Under the pieces are notes generated by a model that saw only the letters and a program-made list of their open reading frames with translations, was not told where the DNA came from and did no database searches. This document shows, piece after piece, positions 20,736-32,330 of a DNA stretch of 64,000 nucleotides (within the stretch, counting starts at the first letter, position 1; every line of letters begins with the position of its first letter). The stretch covers positions 250,983,741-251,047,740 of the forward strand of contig CM041465.1 of assembly GCA_023213395.1 (NCBI GenBank), in the 5' to 3' direction. Origin of the DNA: Cycas panzhihuaensis (taxonomy: Eukaryota; Cycadophyta). The position numbers and the translations under genes are program-made.

Positions 20736-21688
20736 TTTTCTTTCTTAACCATTCTCACCATTGCTTCCACTTGCAAACTTTAGATTTAGATGACAATCAT
20801 CTAACTAGTATTCTATGCATTTTCATTACCTAACTCTTTACTGAGCTTTACACCTAGATTTATCACAAAATAATAGAGTGGGGAACATACCTCATCAAAT
20901 TGGTAATATGAGTGGATTAACATTTCTACTACTATTCTATAATGGATTTGGCAGCCAAAATCTAGAATCATTTAAAGGACTTCAAATTTTAGAGAGATTG
21001 TACATAGATCTCATTAAATTATAAGGATACATCCTAATAAAGATTGCCAACTAAAATGACTAAGAATATTAGAGCTCTATAAAAACATGATTTTGGGAAA
21101 AATGATTAGGGGATTCCATAATTAGAAACTGATTGACCTGTCCTATAACAAACTCATTGGAAATATGCTATTGAGGTTAGAGATATAACAATGTACAAAT
21201 CTACATCAAATTATTAAGTAATTTTCTAAAAGGGCATTTGACTTTGGACATAAAAAAAATGATAATGGTTTAAGTAATAAATATTTTTAGGAATTAATTA
21301 TCAAGTACCATTTGAAGTTCACTGAGAAATTGCATAGCACTAGAATATCTTAATCTCTCTAATAATGCATTACAAGGTGTAATAATAGTTTCCCTTGGTA
21401 AATTGGAAAATCTCCAAAATATGGATCTCTTTTCAAACAACCTATTAGATAAAGTACTAGAATCCTTGGGAAAACTTAAAATGCTTTGCCAACTAATTTT
21501 CTCTTTTAAGAACTTGACCAAAAAAAACCCTAAAAGAAAGAATTTTCCCAATACTTGCATATCACTTATGGGAAATCTTAGTTGGTGTAGACCATTAATG
21601 TATTTGAACATATATCCCACTCCCATAAAGCAAGCAAATCATTCACTTCTAAAAAGGATAATAGTACCAATTATAACTGCTAGTTCAT
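20736..21688 (+). pseudogene. LRR receptor-like kinase pseudogene, 3' LRR part and C-cap
   Basis: Continuation of the receptor begun at 735. Broken frames give FLT-LT then LQTLDLDDNHLTSIL (about 20775), LIDLSYNKLIGNM (about 21130), and a clean stretch from about 21330: EYLNLSNNALQG, LGKLENLQNMDLFSNNLL and LGKLKMLCQLIFSFKNLT. The LRR C-cap follows (NFPNTCIS, then GNLSW-C-RPLMYL, corresponding to the family's GNxGLCGPxxxL). The last part is a basic juxtamembrane-like stretch and the start of a transmembrane helix (KRIIVPIITASS). About six LRRs are visible. The kinase domain is absent because E5 interrupts at 21689. Several frameshifts and stops make it non-functional. Confidence 0.87.
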
Positions 21689-22097
21689 TACTAGTTAACT
21701 AGTGCCTCATGGCCATAATCCACCAATACATAGTTGTAGTGAAGATGGCATAAACAATCATATAACATTCACTATATTTGTATTAATAAGATATTAATAG
21801 TACCGCATTCATTAGAGGAGAAAGAATATTAGAGACAAGAGAATGCATATATGAGTAGCAATGCCATTATTTATCAATAGAAGGAGATTACATAGTTAGT
21901 TGGGCAGTAAACATTACCATCCTTGAATTAATGTATCAATCTTCTACTTGCCAATCTCTCACAAAGTACTCATACTAATGCCCCTCTTATATAGCCTATC
22001 TATATATTAAGTTGGGTGGTTTAAATACCCAACCAGTCCTCAACTAATCCTTCTTAATGTTTATATTGATTAATCTTACATTAAACAAGTACCAATA
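21689..22097 (-). repeat. E5 left (3') LTR
   Basis: It opens TACTAGTTAACTAGTGCCTC, aligning with TGTTAGCTAACTGGGCCTC at 25070. It ends GTACCAATA before the polypurine complement. A 'ttggcc...' rich middle and a 'ctcttatatagcctat' block (TATATAG, about 21985) may be the promoter zone. Confidence 0.6.
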
Positions 22098-25069
22098 ATT
22101 CCCCCCTTTCTAATATATTATTAATAACTCTTGAATGTCTTGACTATGGCCCTTCTATAGGCCAATGCCTCTCTTAGAATTATAAAGCTATAGGCCTACA
22201 AAACCTAACACGTATCTATATAAAAATAAGAATTAATAATATCCATATGAAGGATTGTCCATTCACCAATCTGCATGGGTAACCAACAACTACAACTATC
22301 AATTCTCTAAGAAGTCCTTTAGATACATGGTTCATCATCGATCTTCATCATGTTGTTGATTAGTATCTAAGTCATGCTATAAAGTAATATTCATTAGAAT
22401 TTAAGTTGTACTTACTTTTAAGTAATAATATAGATGTTTCGTTAACTATCACCTAGGTCAAGGTAGTTATATTGAATCCTACACATGCCTAAACTAGGTT
22501 GCTAACATTTTTGTCAGGGTTTGTAATACTATGTGACTCCTCTTTCCATGTGATAGAGGGATAAACCTCCTAATCTATACCTCGTCCTATTTTGAGAGTG
22601 GAGGGTTTGGTCTTACCCATAACCAACCAACTCGATATATGCCCAAGGGTTTTAGGCTAAGCTACAACTATCACATCAACTTAGTCATGTGAATAATTAG
22701 TAGAGAGAGTGGTTGCATCATACCAAGTATTAATTCACTAAGATCATCATTAGTTGAGTAAAAATTATGCTACATGAGGCCATCGAGTTTAAATTTATTA
22801 CTTCATACTACTTGATGATCAAGGCTCAAGGATCATTGTTTGGCATTATATTTCTTGATATGATTTTATTTATGTCGATGCTATTGTAACTATGTTGAAC
22901 TTCTATTTATGAAATTTTCATTATCAACGAAAGAAAAAAAATCATAGTCTTTGAATTGTCCTATCCTAAACTAAGATCAAGAGTCTATGATAAAATATCC
23001 AATGGATTCTAATGATGGATTAATGACTTGATTATTTCTTCAAAACTAGCTCTTTAATCTATTTTAGGTTAGCCTTTTATCTTTTGGTAATAACTTTGTA
23101 GATAATGGAGGTGATAGTTATCAAGATCAAACTATTTAAAGCAAAATGATCAACCTAATGATTTCTTAGTCTTTATCACTACCTTCATACATTTATATTA
23201 TTGATTATATGAAGGGTCTTGAGTGCTAACTGGATTGAAATAATGTCTTGCTTGACTAGTCTTGTCTTAAACCAGATATATTCATCTTAGTGACCTTATC
23301 AAGTGAATTAACTTCAATACATATCTTAATTTTTATTATTTTATCATCATTAACTTAATCGCTTAAACCATCAACATAATGTTGTGATTTTCACCACAAT
23401 ACAATCTTTAATCAACATATTATAACATCAACTTTTGTCGCTAATCTTTATGACATCATATGTTTGTTAAGTATGTTAAGATTGTGCCTAAATTAGCATC
23501 ATCAACTTCGTCATATTAAAATATTATCTTGGAAACATATTGACTTAATGCAAATATAATTCTTAGCTTGTTGACTTCATTATATTATCAACTAAAACAA
23601 AATATTGATGCCATCTTCATCGAAATAAAATTATCAACGTTGATATGTTGTTCATCAATGTTTACTTAATATTATCCATCACTGTATTATTTCATTAACT
23701 ATGCCTCACTAAATATAATGACTTCTTTTTCATTAGGATTATTTATGTGTTTATTAAACTTCAAATTTTAGGACTATCATATTGCTCATCATCGACTTTC
23801 AACTTAAAAATTTTAACATGCCATTGCTGCACTACTACTATGTTGACACAAAATCATTTCCATCCAAATATCAACATGGAATATGGTACTCTAATTCATA
23901 ATTACCGCACCTTCATCGATAATATTTAATTGGAAATTATAATATTATCAACTTGCTTTTAACAATATAATTCTTGACTAGTATTGTCTTGATCCTAAAT
24001 CTTGACATTAACATTGACATAGCTAGCAACTTTGATTTTAATGTGAGGCAACTCAACAAACCTCAACATGGTGGTTAAGATTACAAAACATCAGCATGAT
24101 GGTTTAAAATTCAACATGACAGATATTATAAACCTCGACATAAGAACTTAATATTTAATAAAAAGTTTGACATGGCATTTAATTGTTAACATCGACATAA
24201 ATTTTAGGCTCTTTGCCATGACTTCAAGGTATCTCAATAATGCTCCTAATTTTGTCATAGAGTTGATTATTAGGGCTTGTCATCAACTTCCACTTGTAGA
24301 ATGTCTTAGAAAATATCGCAAGTTCCTTCTTATAAAGAACCAATCTTTTAATTTCTATCATAAACTTGATTACAATGATATTATTCACAAATACGAGCTC
24401 TTGATAACATCACCTACTATTAAGCTTGCTACATTCCATTCAAATTATTCATCATGCTACCATCTAGTATTCCTAGATGTCATATCGTCTTCTAAAATTC
24501 CATTGTCTATATTATCATCATAAATCAAGACTGTCATTCATCTTAACATCCCCCAAATACTTCTCCTTAAATTTCCTAAAAAATTAATGTCATGATGATC
24601 TTGAATAGTCATTTTCTATAATAACCAAAATATTAAACCTGCCTTATGTTTGGGATGCTTGATAACTACTTACAATCTTAATAAAGAATCTTCATCCTTC
24701 ATAAGACTAAAAGATATCTACAGTTCTCTTTACCTACCTTAAGTAGTATAATCTCAAAGACTAGCAAATACATCATTTTTTATATATGATAATAATAATA
24801 TCTTCATGGCTTGGTGCACATGTTAACAAGGGTATTTGTCCATAGTATCTTCATGTATCCTATTGATATCTTCAAGTTAAACTCTCAAAAAATTATCTAA
24901 TATTATGTTCATTATATCTTCAATATCATGGTCTTTAAGTAGTCTTCATTTAATTCTTTAGCATGTCTTGAATTATGTGCTTGTGATCTTGTTGCTATCA
25001 CTTAGATAGCCATAAGGCAATAGAATTAAGGGAGACCCTTTGAATTCTTATATTAATAATGATGCCAAA
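22098..25069. other. E5 interior, no recognised coding
   Basis: AT-rich sequence without retroviral domains. Between about 23330 and 24200 the phrase TCAAC (often ATCAACAT or CATCAAC) recurs far more than expected, with GTTGAT as its complement. The 118-codon plus-strand frame at 24167-24523 has no family signature. Confidence 0.55.
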
Positions 25070-25108
25070 TGTTAGCTAACTGGGCCTCATGACCTTAATC
25101 CACCAACA

Positions 25109-25450
25109 TGTTATTATAGCTATTAAAAATATTGTCTACTTCTTGCTCATTTTTTTCTTCAAGTTAATTAATGAGCCACATTAGGCAAGTTCTCTTAAGA
25201 GTTGTATTTCTATATATAGTCACTTACATGCAAGAGTATGCATGAGTTATACCTTGATGTTTCCTTAATTTCTTGCTTTATTCTTTGCTCACACTCTTAT
25301 TATTAATGAGGAGTGATCTTACTCCCATTAAAGATTTAATTAAATGAAGTGATTCATTTGTGATTTAATGTAAGCTTATTTCTTGTAAATTATTATGCAA
25401 TTATGGTTAAGTCATTTGCTCTTGTTTACTTGTCACTCATATTTACAATA
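25109..25450 (+). repeat. copia-2 5' LTR
   Basis: The start is placed at TGTTATTATAGC (25109), though TG at 25133 is possible. The end is TTTACAATA before the PBS. No partner LTR is visible in this window, so both the start and the identity rest on the PBS and the downstream gag. Confidence 0.6.
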
Positions 25451-25462
25451 TAGTATAAGAGC
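25451..25462 (+). promoter_or_regulatory. copia-2 primer-binding site
   Basis: TAGTATAAGAGC, 10 of 12 matches to TGGTATCAGAGC. It is followed by an approximately 0.8-kb leader without coding pattern. Confidence 0.75.
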
Positions 25463-26329
25463 TTATGGCTCATTTATTGAAAAATTTCTAAGTCTTAATA
25501 TATATTTCTACTTGTAAGAGGATATTTTTGCAAAGCAGATCTCCATTACTAAAATTTTGTAGTCTCCAACCGAGCTCACAAAGGGTTTCTTAGTGAAATT
25601 AGCATAAGTTCTACTATAGGGACATTTATAACATTATTAGGCACTTTAAAGCCTTCAATTTTATAGGTTTTTCACTCATGGGTTTATTTTCAATGACTAT
25701 AAGGTTAGTTTGGTACTAATTTTTGCCTCTAAAATGAGATTTTTGGTGTTAAATAACTTTAGAGAGCTAGAGAAGTAGACAACCCTTAATACCCCATCTC
25801 TTACTCTTAAACTACAAATTTTAACTTAATTTTCCATATATTTCCTTCATAGATACTTGGGTCATATTGATATTAGTTTGAATTACTATTAGAAGTGCAA
25901 ATTTGCCTCAACTTTGACCAGAATTAATTATTCAAGCTCTACGAAGGTGCATAGATGACTTTTAGGTGGCAATGACATTGAAGAATCCATGGATTTCATA
26001 CATAGGTTTATAAAATCACTTTTATTTTTTATATTTTAATGTTTTAGAGAAATTTAAGTGATTTGTAACTTATTTAAAGTCTACAACTTTTGATTTTAAG
26101 TAGTGGTCACATGTAGTAAGTATTTAAGACATCAAAAAAGGGCTAAACCTCACAACTCACTTATTTGATATTTAATTATAGTTTCTATCTTTATATATAT
26201 TTCTGTTCTTTCATTTTAGAGGTAAAAAATTGTAACAAGACTTTGTAGCCACTGAGTTCCTTTATGAACTCATGTTTATAGTCTTATCCATAATCATTTT
26301 TTCTTAGATTATCTAGCATTAACATTGCT

Positions 26330-27190
26330 AGTTATGTTATACTGGATGTATACAAGCTTAATGGTTAGAATTATGTAATTTATAAATTTATAATTTCTAA
26401 TATTTTATTCCTTAAGAAATTAATGAAATTTGTTGAAGGGAAGGGACTAAAGCCAATTATTACCACTACTTAGGCCATAACTAGATTTACTCCATCTACT
26501 TCAATAATGATAACTAAGGATGTTAAAGATTAGGAGGATTGTGATAGAGAAGTATTAGTAATCATTGAGATTTCTATTGCCAATGAGTTTGTCACATATC
26601 TTCAAGGTCAGACTTCATCAAAATATACATTGTAGGCTCTATAGGAAATATATGAGACTAAGAATAAAACAAAAGTATTATATTTAAGAAACTTGCTTTA
26701 TTCATGTAAAATGACTATACATGACTCTATTTACCTAAATTTGTAGAAGTTAAAGGTGATTAGAGATCAACTAATTATATTAGGTGAGAAAGTAAAGAAT
26801 AAAGAGCTTATGAGTATTATACTTTTTTTTTTTATTCGCAAAACTTATGAGTATTATACTTAATAGCTTATATAAAGGCTCATATTTATATAACCAATTC
26901 GTATCTAGCTGAGAGAGCATTGTCACTTGTATTTAAGGAGTTAACTAGACTTCTTTTATATGAGGAGTAGTGCATCAGAGGTTACATTACTAATAATAGT
27001 AGTATGATATTAGAGTCTTAATTTAGAAAGAAGCTTCAAATGAATACTCCTAAATAAACTTTGCCACCTTCTCATAGCATGAATGAATCTCATAACAAGC
27101 CTAAAAAGGATGTCACATGCACTTATTATAGTAAGAAAGATCATCATGGAAAGAACTATTGGATAAAGAAAGTAGATAATAGATGATAAG
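26330..27190 (+). pseudogene. copia-2 gag relic
   Basis: The N-terminus reads YKLNG-NYV-YK (about 26350), typical of copia gag. The UBN2 region follows: LYSCKMTIHDSIYLNL (about 26700) and KELMSIILNSLYKGSY, which is interrupted at 26825 by a tiny poly-T insert. The zinc knuckle at about 27118 is CTYYSKKDHHGKNY, with the last Cys mutated to Tyr. Multiple stops. The ATG may be at about 26335, but upstream damage prevents certainty. Confidence 0.75.
26807..26861 (-). mobile_element. Minimal poly-A insertion flanked by an 18-bp duplication
   Basis: CTTATGAGTATTATACTT occurs at 26807-26824 and again at 26844-26861, enclosing 19 bases that are mostly T (26825-26843). Removing one copy and the insert leaves the gag phrase uninterrupted. 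This is the signature of target-primed reverse transcription that copied only a poly-A tail, most simply an extremely 5'-truncated LINE insertion on the minus strand. Confidence 0.8.
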
Positions 27191-28508
27191 AAAGTATTTA
27201 TGTTTAATACTACCTCTGGCATAAATGGTACTTGGTACATTGATTTTGGTGTCTCAAAGCATATTACTTTTTATAAAGAATGATTCGGTGAACTCAAAGA
27301 AGGTTATAATCAAACCATTATTCTAGGTGACAATAATTTACATAAAGTAGTTGTCTATAATACAATTATTTCAATCAACTTAGCCATAAGATTAAGACCT
27401 CTAATATGCTTTATATATCATCATTCAAGTATAATTTACTTTCTATAAGCCATGTGGCTAAACTGATATTAACGGTTGAGTTCGACACCATCAAATGTAT
27501 GATAAAAGATGATGATCATGTAATTACTTAAGGAACTTAAGAGAATGGCTTATATAAATTTTCTAGCACACCTGAGCATGGTCTCATTGCAACTATATCT
27601 AATACTTTATGGAATAATCACTTTAGTCATTTAAACTACTATAGTATTTAATTGTTAGATAAATTAATTATACATGATCTTCTTTTAGTTTAGAAGTATG
27701 ATAAAATCTACACTATATATGTATTAGGGAAGTAGTATAGGGATAAAGTTGTTAAATCTAAATGGTAGGCTAAAGATAAATTGGAGTTGGTTCATTCTAG
27801 TTTATATAGACTACTTATACTAGTTTTACTTTTGGAGGTATAAAGTACTTCATGACTTTCATTCACGAATTCACTAGGAGGACTTAGGTTTACCTTCTAA
27901 AGAATAAACTAGAAGCATTTACAAAGTTTAAGGAGTTTAAGGCCAAAGCAATAAATTTCTATAGAATGAAGAATAAGATTTCGAGGAGCGATAATGGAGA
28001 TGAGTACATATCAACAAAACTTACCACTTTTTATAAGGATTATGGCATTTAAAGATAATTGACTACATCTTATATACCATAATAGAACAATATTTCTAAA
28101 AGAAAGAGTCACACCATTATTAAGATGGTTAGATGTATACTTAAATTTAAAAATATCTCAAATGATTTTTGGGTTAAAGTTGTGAATATATTTATTGACA
28201 TTTTAATTATAAGTCTAACCATAGTTATTTAAAATATAACTCATTAAGAAGTTTGGATGGGTGTAGAACCCTTAATTTGTAATCTTTAAGTATGTGGTTT
28301 CACTACTTCTAATCATATGACTAATATAAAGGGACAAAAGCTTGATGATAAAAGTCATAAATGCATTCTTGTCAGGTATAGTAAGTCATCCAAAGTATAT
28401 AAGCTTTAGGATCCCTTAGAGAGAAAGATTGTAATAACTAGAGATGCTTTGTTTAATGAGTTTAATGAGGGAATTATTCCCATTATAAATGTTAATGCTA
28501 AAAACATA
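27191..28508 (+). pseudogene. copia-2 protease and integrase relic
   Basis: The protease core is GTWYIDFGVSKHITFYKE (D-F-G in place of D-S-G, about 27230). Pre-integrase follows at about 27600 (LWNNHFSHLNYY), then the integrase core at about 27840-28020 (GGIKYFMTFIHEFTRRT, VYLLKNKLEAF, RSDNGDEY with the second catalytic Asp). The post-integrase block is at about 28380-28460 (YSKSSKVYKL, RKIVITRDALFNEF). Stops interrupt every few dozen codons. Copia-3 begins at 28514. Confidence 0.82.
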
Positions 28509-28513
28509 AAAAT
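28509..28513 (+). repeat. copia-3 target-site duplication, left
   Basis: AAAAT, identical to 41960-41964. Confidence 0.85.
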
Positions 28514-28849
28514 CAGGGGATAGAGGGAGCAGATTCTAGGGGACAGTGAGAGCAGAGAGAATGCATGAGAGTAAACCATCAATTTGATAGAATGAAAGTG
28601 CGGATGAACACTAGGGTTTTTAGACCCCATGAATAAATAGGTAGGATGTGGTACACCACTCAATATCTACTATTGACTAGTGCTAACAAATGCCAAAAGG
28701 ATATTGCCAATATCTAATAAGGTTCAACTATATGTGGCTAAGGTCTGACATAATGCTGTCATGATATCTTTGCCAATGTCTAGGTTATAACCCCAATATG
28801 GACAATTAACCATATGTAGATATGAGTCCTAATGGGAATTATTCCAACA
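28514..28849 (-). repeat. copia-3 left (3') LTR
   Basis: It shares GAGAGTAAACCATCAAT, the 'aataaata-g' block and the terminal AATTATTCCAACA with the right LTR. The first 40 bases hold a partial local duplication (two 'aggggA-ag' blocks), which explains why the TG start is not evident. Confidence 0.88.
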
Positions 28850-28862
28850 TTTCTCCCCCTTA
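28850..28862 (-). promoter_or_regulatory. copia-3 polypurine tract
   Basis: TTTCTCCCCCTTA on the plus strand, complement TAAGGGGGAGAAA, immediately inside the 3' LTR. Confidence 0.85.
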
Positions 28863-30575
28863 ATGCCTATCTAAAGAGACTCCAAGTTTATCTCTGAATT
28901 TGATAAAGTTTATCTTGTCAAGTGCCTTTGTGAATATATTTGCTAGTTGATCTTTTATGCTATAGTAGACTAATTCTAGCTTATCTTACTATACCAACTC
29001 TTTGAATAAGTGATGTTGTATTTTAATCTATTTTATCTTACTATAAAATACTAGATTTTGAGTCATCTAAATTGTGTTTCAATTATCACAAAGCATTTGA
29101 GTGGGATACATTTGTTTCTTTTATAAATCCTATAGCAACCTTTTAATCCAAACTATTTTACATGCTTCTACTATAGCTACTTTATACTCTGCTTCTATAG
29201 TAGATAGAGATATCATGGCCTATTTCTTTGAATCCCATGTAATTATAGTTGACCCTAAATTAAATGTATAACTAGAGGTAGATTTCTTATCATCTACATA
29301 ACTTGCTCAGTCTGAGTTTGTATATCCAACCAATCTATAGTCCCTTGATACCTATAATATAATTTGTATCTAACTATACCTTTTACATACTAGAGAATTC
29401 TCTTGGCTACTTGCCAATATTTTACCTTAGGCTTATGCATGAATCTAGAAACCACACTGACTACATACATGATATTTGGTCAAGTTAAAGTTAAGTAAAT
29501 TAGAATCCTAATCAATTGCCTATAGAGTATAGGATCAACTAATTTTAATTCCTCATGCTTATACAACTTTATTTCAAATCTACTGGAGTAGTAAGTAACT
29601 TGCAAATACTCATGTTAAACTTATGTAATAAGTCTAATGCGTATTTCCTTTAGGAGATAAATATCCCATTCTCATCTTGCCAAACTTCTATGCCTAAGAA
29701 GTAATGCATTAGTCCCAAGTCCGTGATCTCAAATTCTTTGTATGTATCCTTCTTAAATCTTTAATATACGTGAACATCATTCCTAGTATATACCAAGTTA
29801 TCAACATATAATCCCACAATAAATATAGAGCTATATAAATTAGGATTATATTAACTCCTTTGGAATCCTTTATCCTTAAAATATTTATTGATCCTATAGT
29901 ACCATGCTTTAGGTGCTTGTTTAAGTCCATACACCTTGTTTTCTTTACCATTTACTTCAAAACCTTTTATTTATTAGACATATATTTCTTCTTCCATATA
30001 GCTATTTAAGAACGCACTTTTAACATCCATTTGGTAAATTGTCTAACCTTGTTGTGTAGATAAAGCTATCATTATTTTAACTTTTTCTAACCTTACAACT
30101 AATGTAAATATTTCATTATAATATATGCCCTCAATTTAAGTATAGCCCTTAGTAGCTAATCTTACCTTATACTTATCAATTATTCCATCTAATTTACACT
30201 TAGTCTTATAGACCCATTTAGTTCTAATGATATTCTTATTACATAGCAGATCCATTAATTCCCATATGTCATTTTTGACTAAGGCATTATATTCTTCTTT
30301 CATAGCTTACTTCCATTCATCCTAATTGTTATCCTCTTTAAAGTTATGAGGCTCATTGGGCTCCATAACTTGATTCATCAAAGTAAAATTTACCCTTTGA
30401 GATCTTGTAGTTCTTTTGTCAAAGTTGGTATTTAAAATATTTGAAGGGTTATGTACCATTTGTATCCACTTAGGGACCCTCTGATTTGAAGTAGAGGGTC
30501 TAGCTTCATTTTGATTAGGTACATTTATGTCCTTAGAATTTGATTCTACTTCAACTATAATATTTTTGCCTTTGT
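28863..30575 (-). pseudogene. copia-3 reverse transcriptase and RNase H relic
   Basis: Reading minus from gypsy-1: a linker frame (30322-30580) with Asn/Ser-rich text (NEARPSTSNQRVPKWIQ). The RT then follows: TKWVYKTKCKLDGIIDKYK (about 30200), QMDVKSAFLNSYMEEEIY (about 30020), YGLKQAPKAWY (29930) and the catalytic LYVDNLVY (about 29800), where YVDD is YVDN. RNase H lies at about 29330-28960: GYTNSD-ASYVDDKKS, ITWDSKK-AMISLSTIEAEY, and KDQLANIFTKALDK near the end. Stops throughout. The C-terminal end lies about 20 bases before the polypurine tract, as usual in copia elements. Confidence 0.88.
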
Positions 30576-30580
30576 CTTTT
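30576..30580 (-). repeat. gypsy-1 target-site duplication, left
   Basis: CTTTT, identical to 36955-36959. Confidence 0.88.
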
Positions 30581-30904
30581 TGGGACATTTCTTCTCGCCA
30601 ATACTCTTGAGATAGCACAGAATTTGACAATCGCAACATCGTCTTCTTATTCAACTGAGCAAACAAGCTAACCAAGAGTTTCACAGGAACACCAGAGCGC
30701 TAAATGATCACCAAAAGATAGAAAGTACCACAACACAATCTTTATAAAAATGTTTTATCAAGATAACAATCATTTACCATTTATGACCCTTATATAGACA
30801 AAATAGGGTCTTATATATGTAATCCTATTGGCGGCCTAAGCGGCCTTACATTCTATTGAGCAGTAGCGCCCATGCATACTATTGGCCCCATAAGTTATGT
30901 AACA
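30581..30904 (-). repeat. gypsy-1 left (3') LTR
   Basis: It begins TGGGACATTTCTTC and ends TTATGTAACA. Roughly one base in ten differs from the right LTR, largely by transitions. It lacks about 50 bases present before the common end of the right copy. Confidence 0.93.
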
Positions 30905-30915
30905 AGTCCCCTCCC
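30905..30915 (-). promoter_or_regulatory. gypsy-1 polypurine tract
   Basis: AGTCCCCTCCC, complement GGGAGGGGACT, abuts the 3' LTR and overlaps the end of the pol stop codon region. Confidence 0.85.
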
Positions 30916-32330
30916 CTAAGATGTCAAGTCCTCGAGGTATGTGAGATGCTGGTGCTTTTTGACAAATTCATCGGACTCCCAAGTTGCTTTGTCGGAGGTG
31001 TAGCCTATCCACTGTATCAAATATTATGAAATGGACCGATTCCAGAGATGCTGTTGTCTTGTAGCCATGATATGTTCTGGAGGTACAGACAAGGTTTTCT
31101 CTTCATCCAAAATTGGAAGGGTTGTCTGGGGAGTATGGGTTTTGCTTAGACACTTTTGAAAATAGGAGACCTGAAAAACATTATGGATGTTTGTGGTGGG
31201 GGGAAGGTTGAGAGCATATGTAACTTTACCAGTACATTTAAGGACTTTATACGGTCTATAATATCAAGGGCTAAGTTTGTGGTTCTTATGATGGCAAAGG
31301 GATTTTTGCTTATAAGGTTGGAGATGAAGAAATACCAGATCCCTAATGTTGAAAGAGCGATCAGAGTGGTGGCGGTCTGCTAATTATTTCATTCAATTTT
31401 GGGCCATGGATAGGTTTTGTTTAAGGGTATGGAGAATTTGGTCCATATCTTTGTAATTTTGTTGCTGCTTCTTTAGTATAGAGGTTGGTAGCTAAGGTGT
31501 GGTGGGACGGTGGGGGATACCCATAGAGAGCCAAAAATGGGGACATTCTAATGGTTGAATGGTGTGGGGAGTTGTACCAATACTCAGTTAGAGCTAGCCA
31601 TGATGTCCATTTAGACTAGTAGTCAGATGCAAAGCAACGTAAATAGGTCTCTAGAGTTTTGTTAAGGACCTCAGACTGGTCATCGGTCTGTGGATGGTAT
31701 GCAAAACTCATGTTGAATGATGTACCTAATGCGCGGAATAGCTCTTGCCAAAAGGAGCTAGTGAATTTATGATCGTGATTGCATACAATGGTGGATGGAA
31801 ACTTGTGCAAACGAAATATTGTCTGGATGTAGATGCCAGTAATGAGTGGGGCTTTATAGGTTGTGTGGATGGGCAAGAAGTGGGCATATTTTGTCAACCA
31901 ATCTATGACTACTAAAATGGAGTCAGATCCATCAGATGGTGGTAGGCCTGTTATAAAGTCTATGGCAATATCTTGCCATTTGCCTTGTGGGATGTGCAAT
32001 GGTTGAAGGAGGCCCAGTTGGGGCTTTGTATCAACTTTGTTACGTTGGCATGTATCATATTCTGAGACAAAGGTAAGGATGGTGGATTTCATTTTTGGCC
32101 AAAAGAAGTTGGAACGAATCCTACAATAAGTTTTATCAAAACTAAAGTGGCCGCCAAGAGGGGAAGAATGATATTCTAATAAAAACCACGGGATAAAAGT
32201 TGAGAGGGGATGTACGAATATGCGATTTTGGTATTAAGAGAAGATTATTATGGATGGACCAATCCTTATGAGTGTGGACCTTATTGGCCCAGTGCACAAA
32301 ATCATGTTGGTTTTGGTTAGCCATGGCTAA
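30916..32330 (-). pseudogene. gypsy-1 integrase with C-terminal chromodomain
   Basis: The integrase catalytic core is at 31616-32092. The first Asp is in IDFITGLPPSDG, the second in CNHDHKFTSSFWQ, and the Glu in QTDDQSEVLNKTLE. In the upstream HHCC zinc finger the penultimate Cys reads Tyr (EYDTCQRNK). The C-terminal part (31615-31060) is frameshifted but shows PHHSTIRMSPFLALYGYPPP. The last 45 codons form a chromodomain (YLIQWIGYTSDKATWE, stop at 30916). Chromodomains steer integration by binding modified histones. A frameshift lies between 32324 and 32092. The end of the chromodomain is tight against the polypurine tract, as in chromoviruses. Confidence 0.9.

Larger units (their letters stand above)
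21689..25108 (-). mobile_element. E5: non-autonomous LTR element truncating the LRR gene
   Basis: A left LTR (21689-22097) is followed by a C-rich polypurine complement (CCCCCC at 22101-22106). The first 39 bases of the matching right LTR are at 25070-25108 (shared GCCTCATG and TAATCCACCAA), so the element is on the minus strand. The interior of about 3 kb shows no gag or pol. The rest of the right LTR is displaced by copia-2, and the far end and target-site duplication are not in view. Left of the right LTR, the complement of TGGCATCATTAT (25056-25067) could be a weak PBS. Confidence 0.65.

Noticed and set aside
24167-24523. 118-codon plus-strand frame in E5
   Set aside because: Composition is that of the surrounding AT-rich DNA, with no motif or partner. 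A chance opening is more likely.
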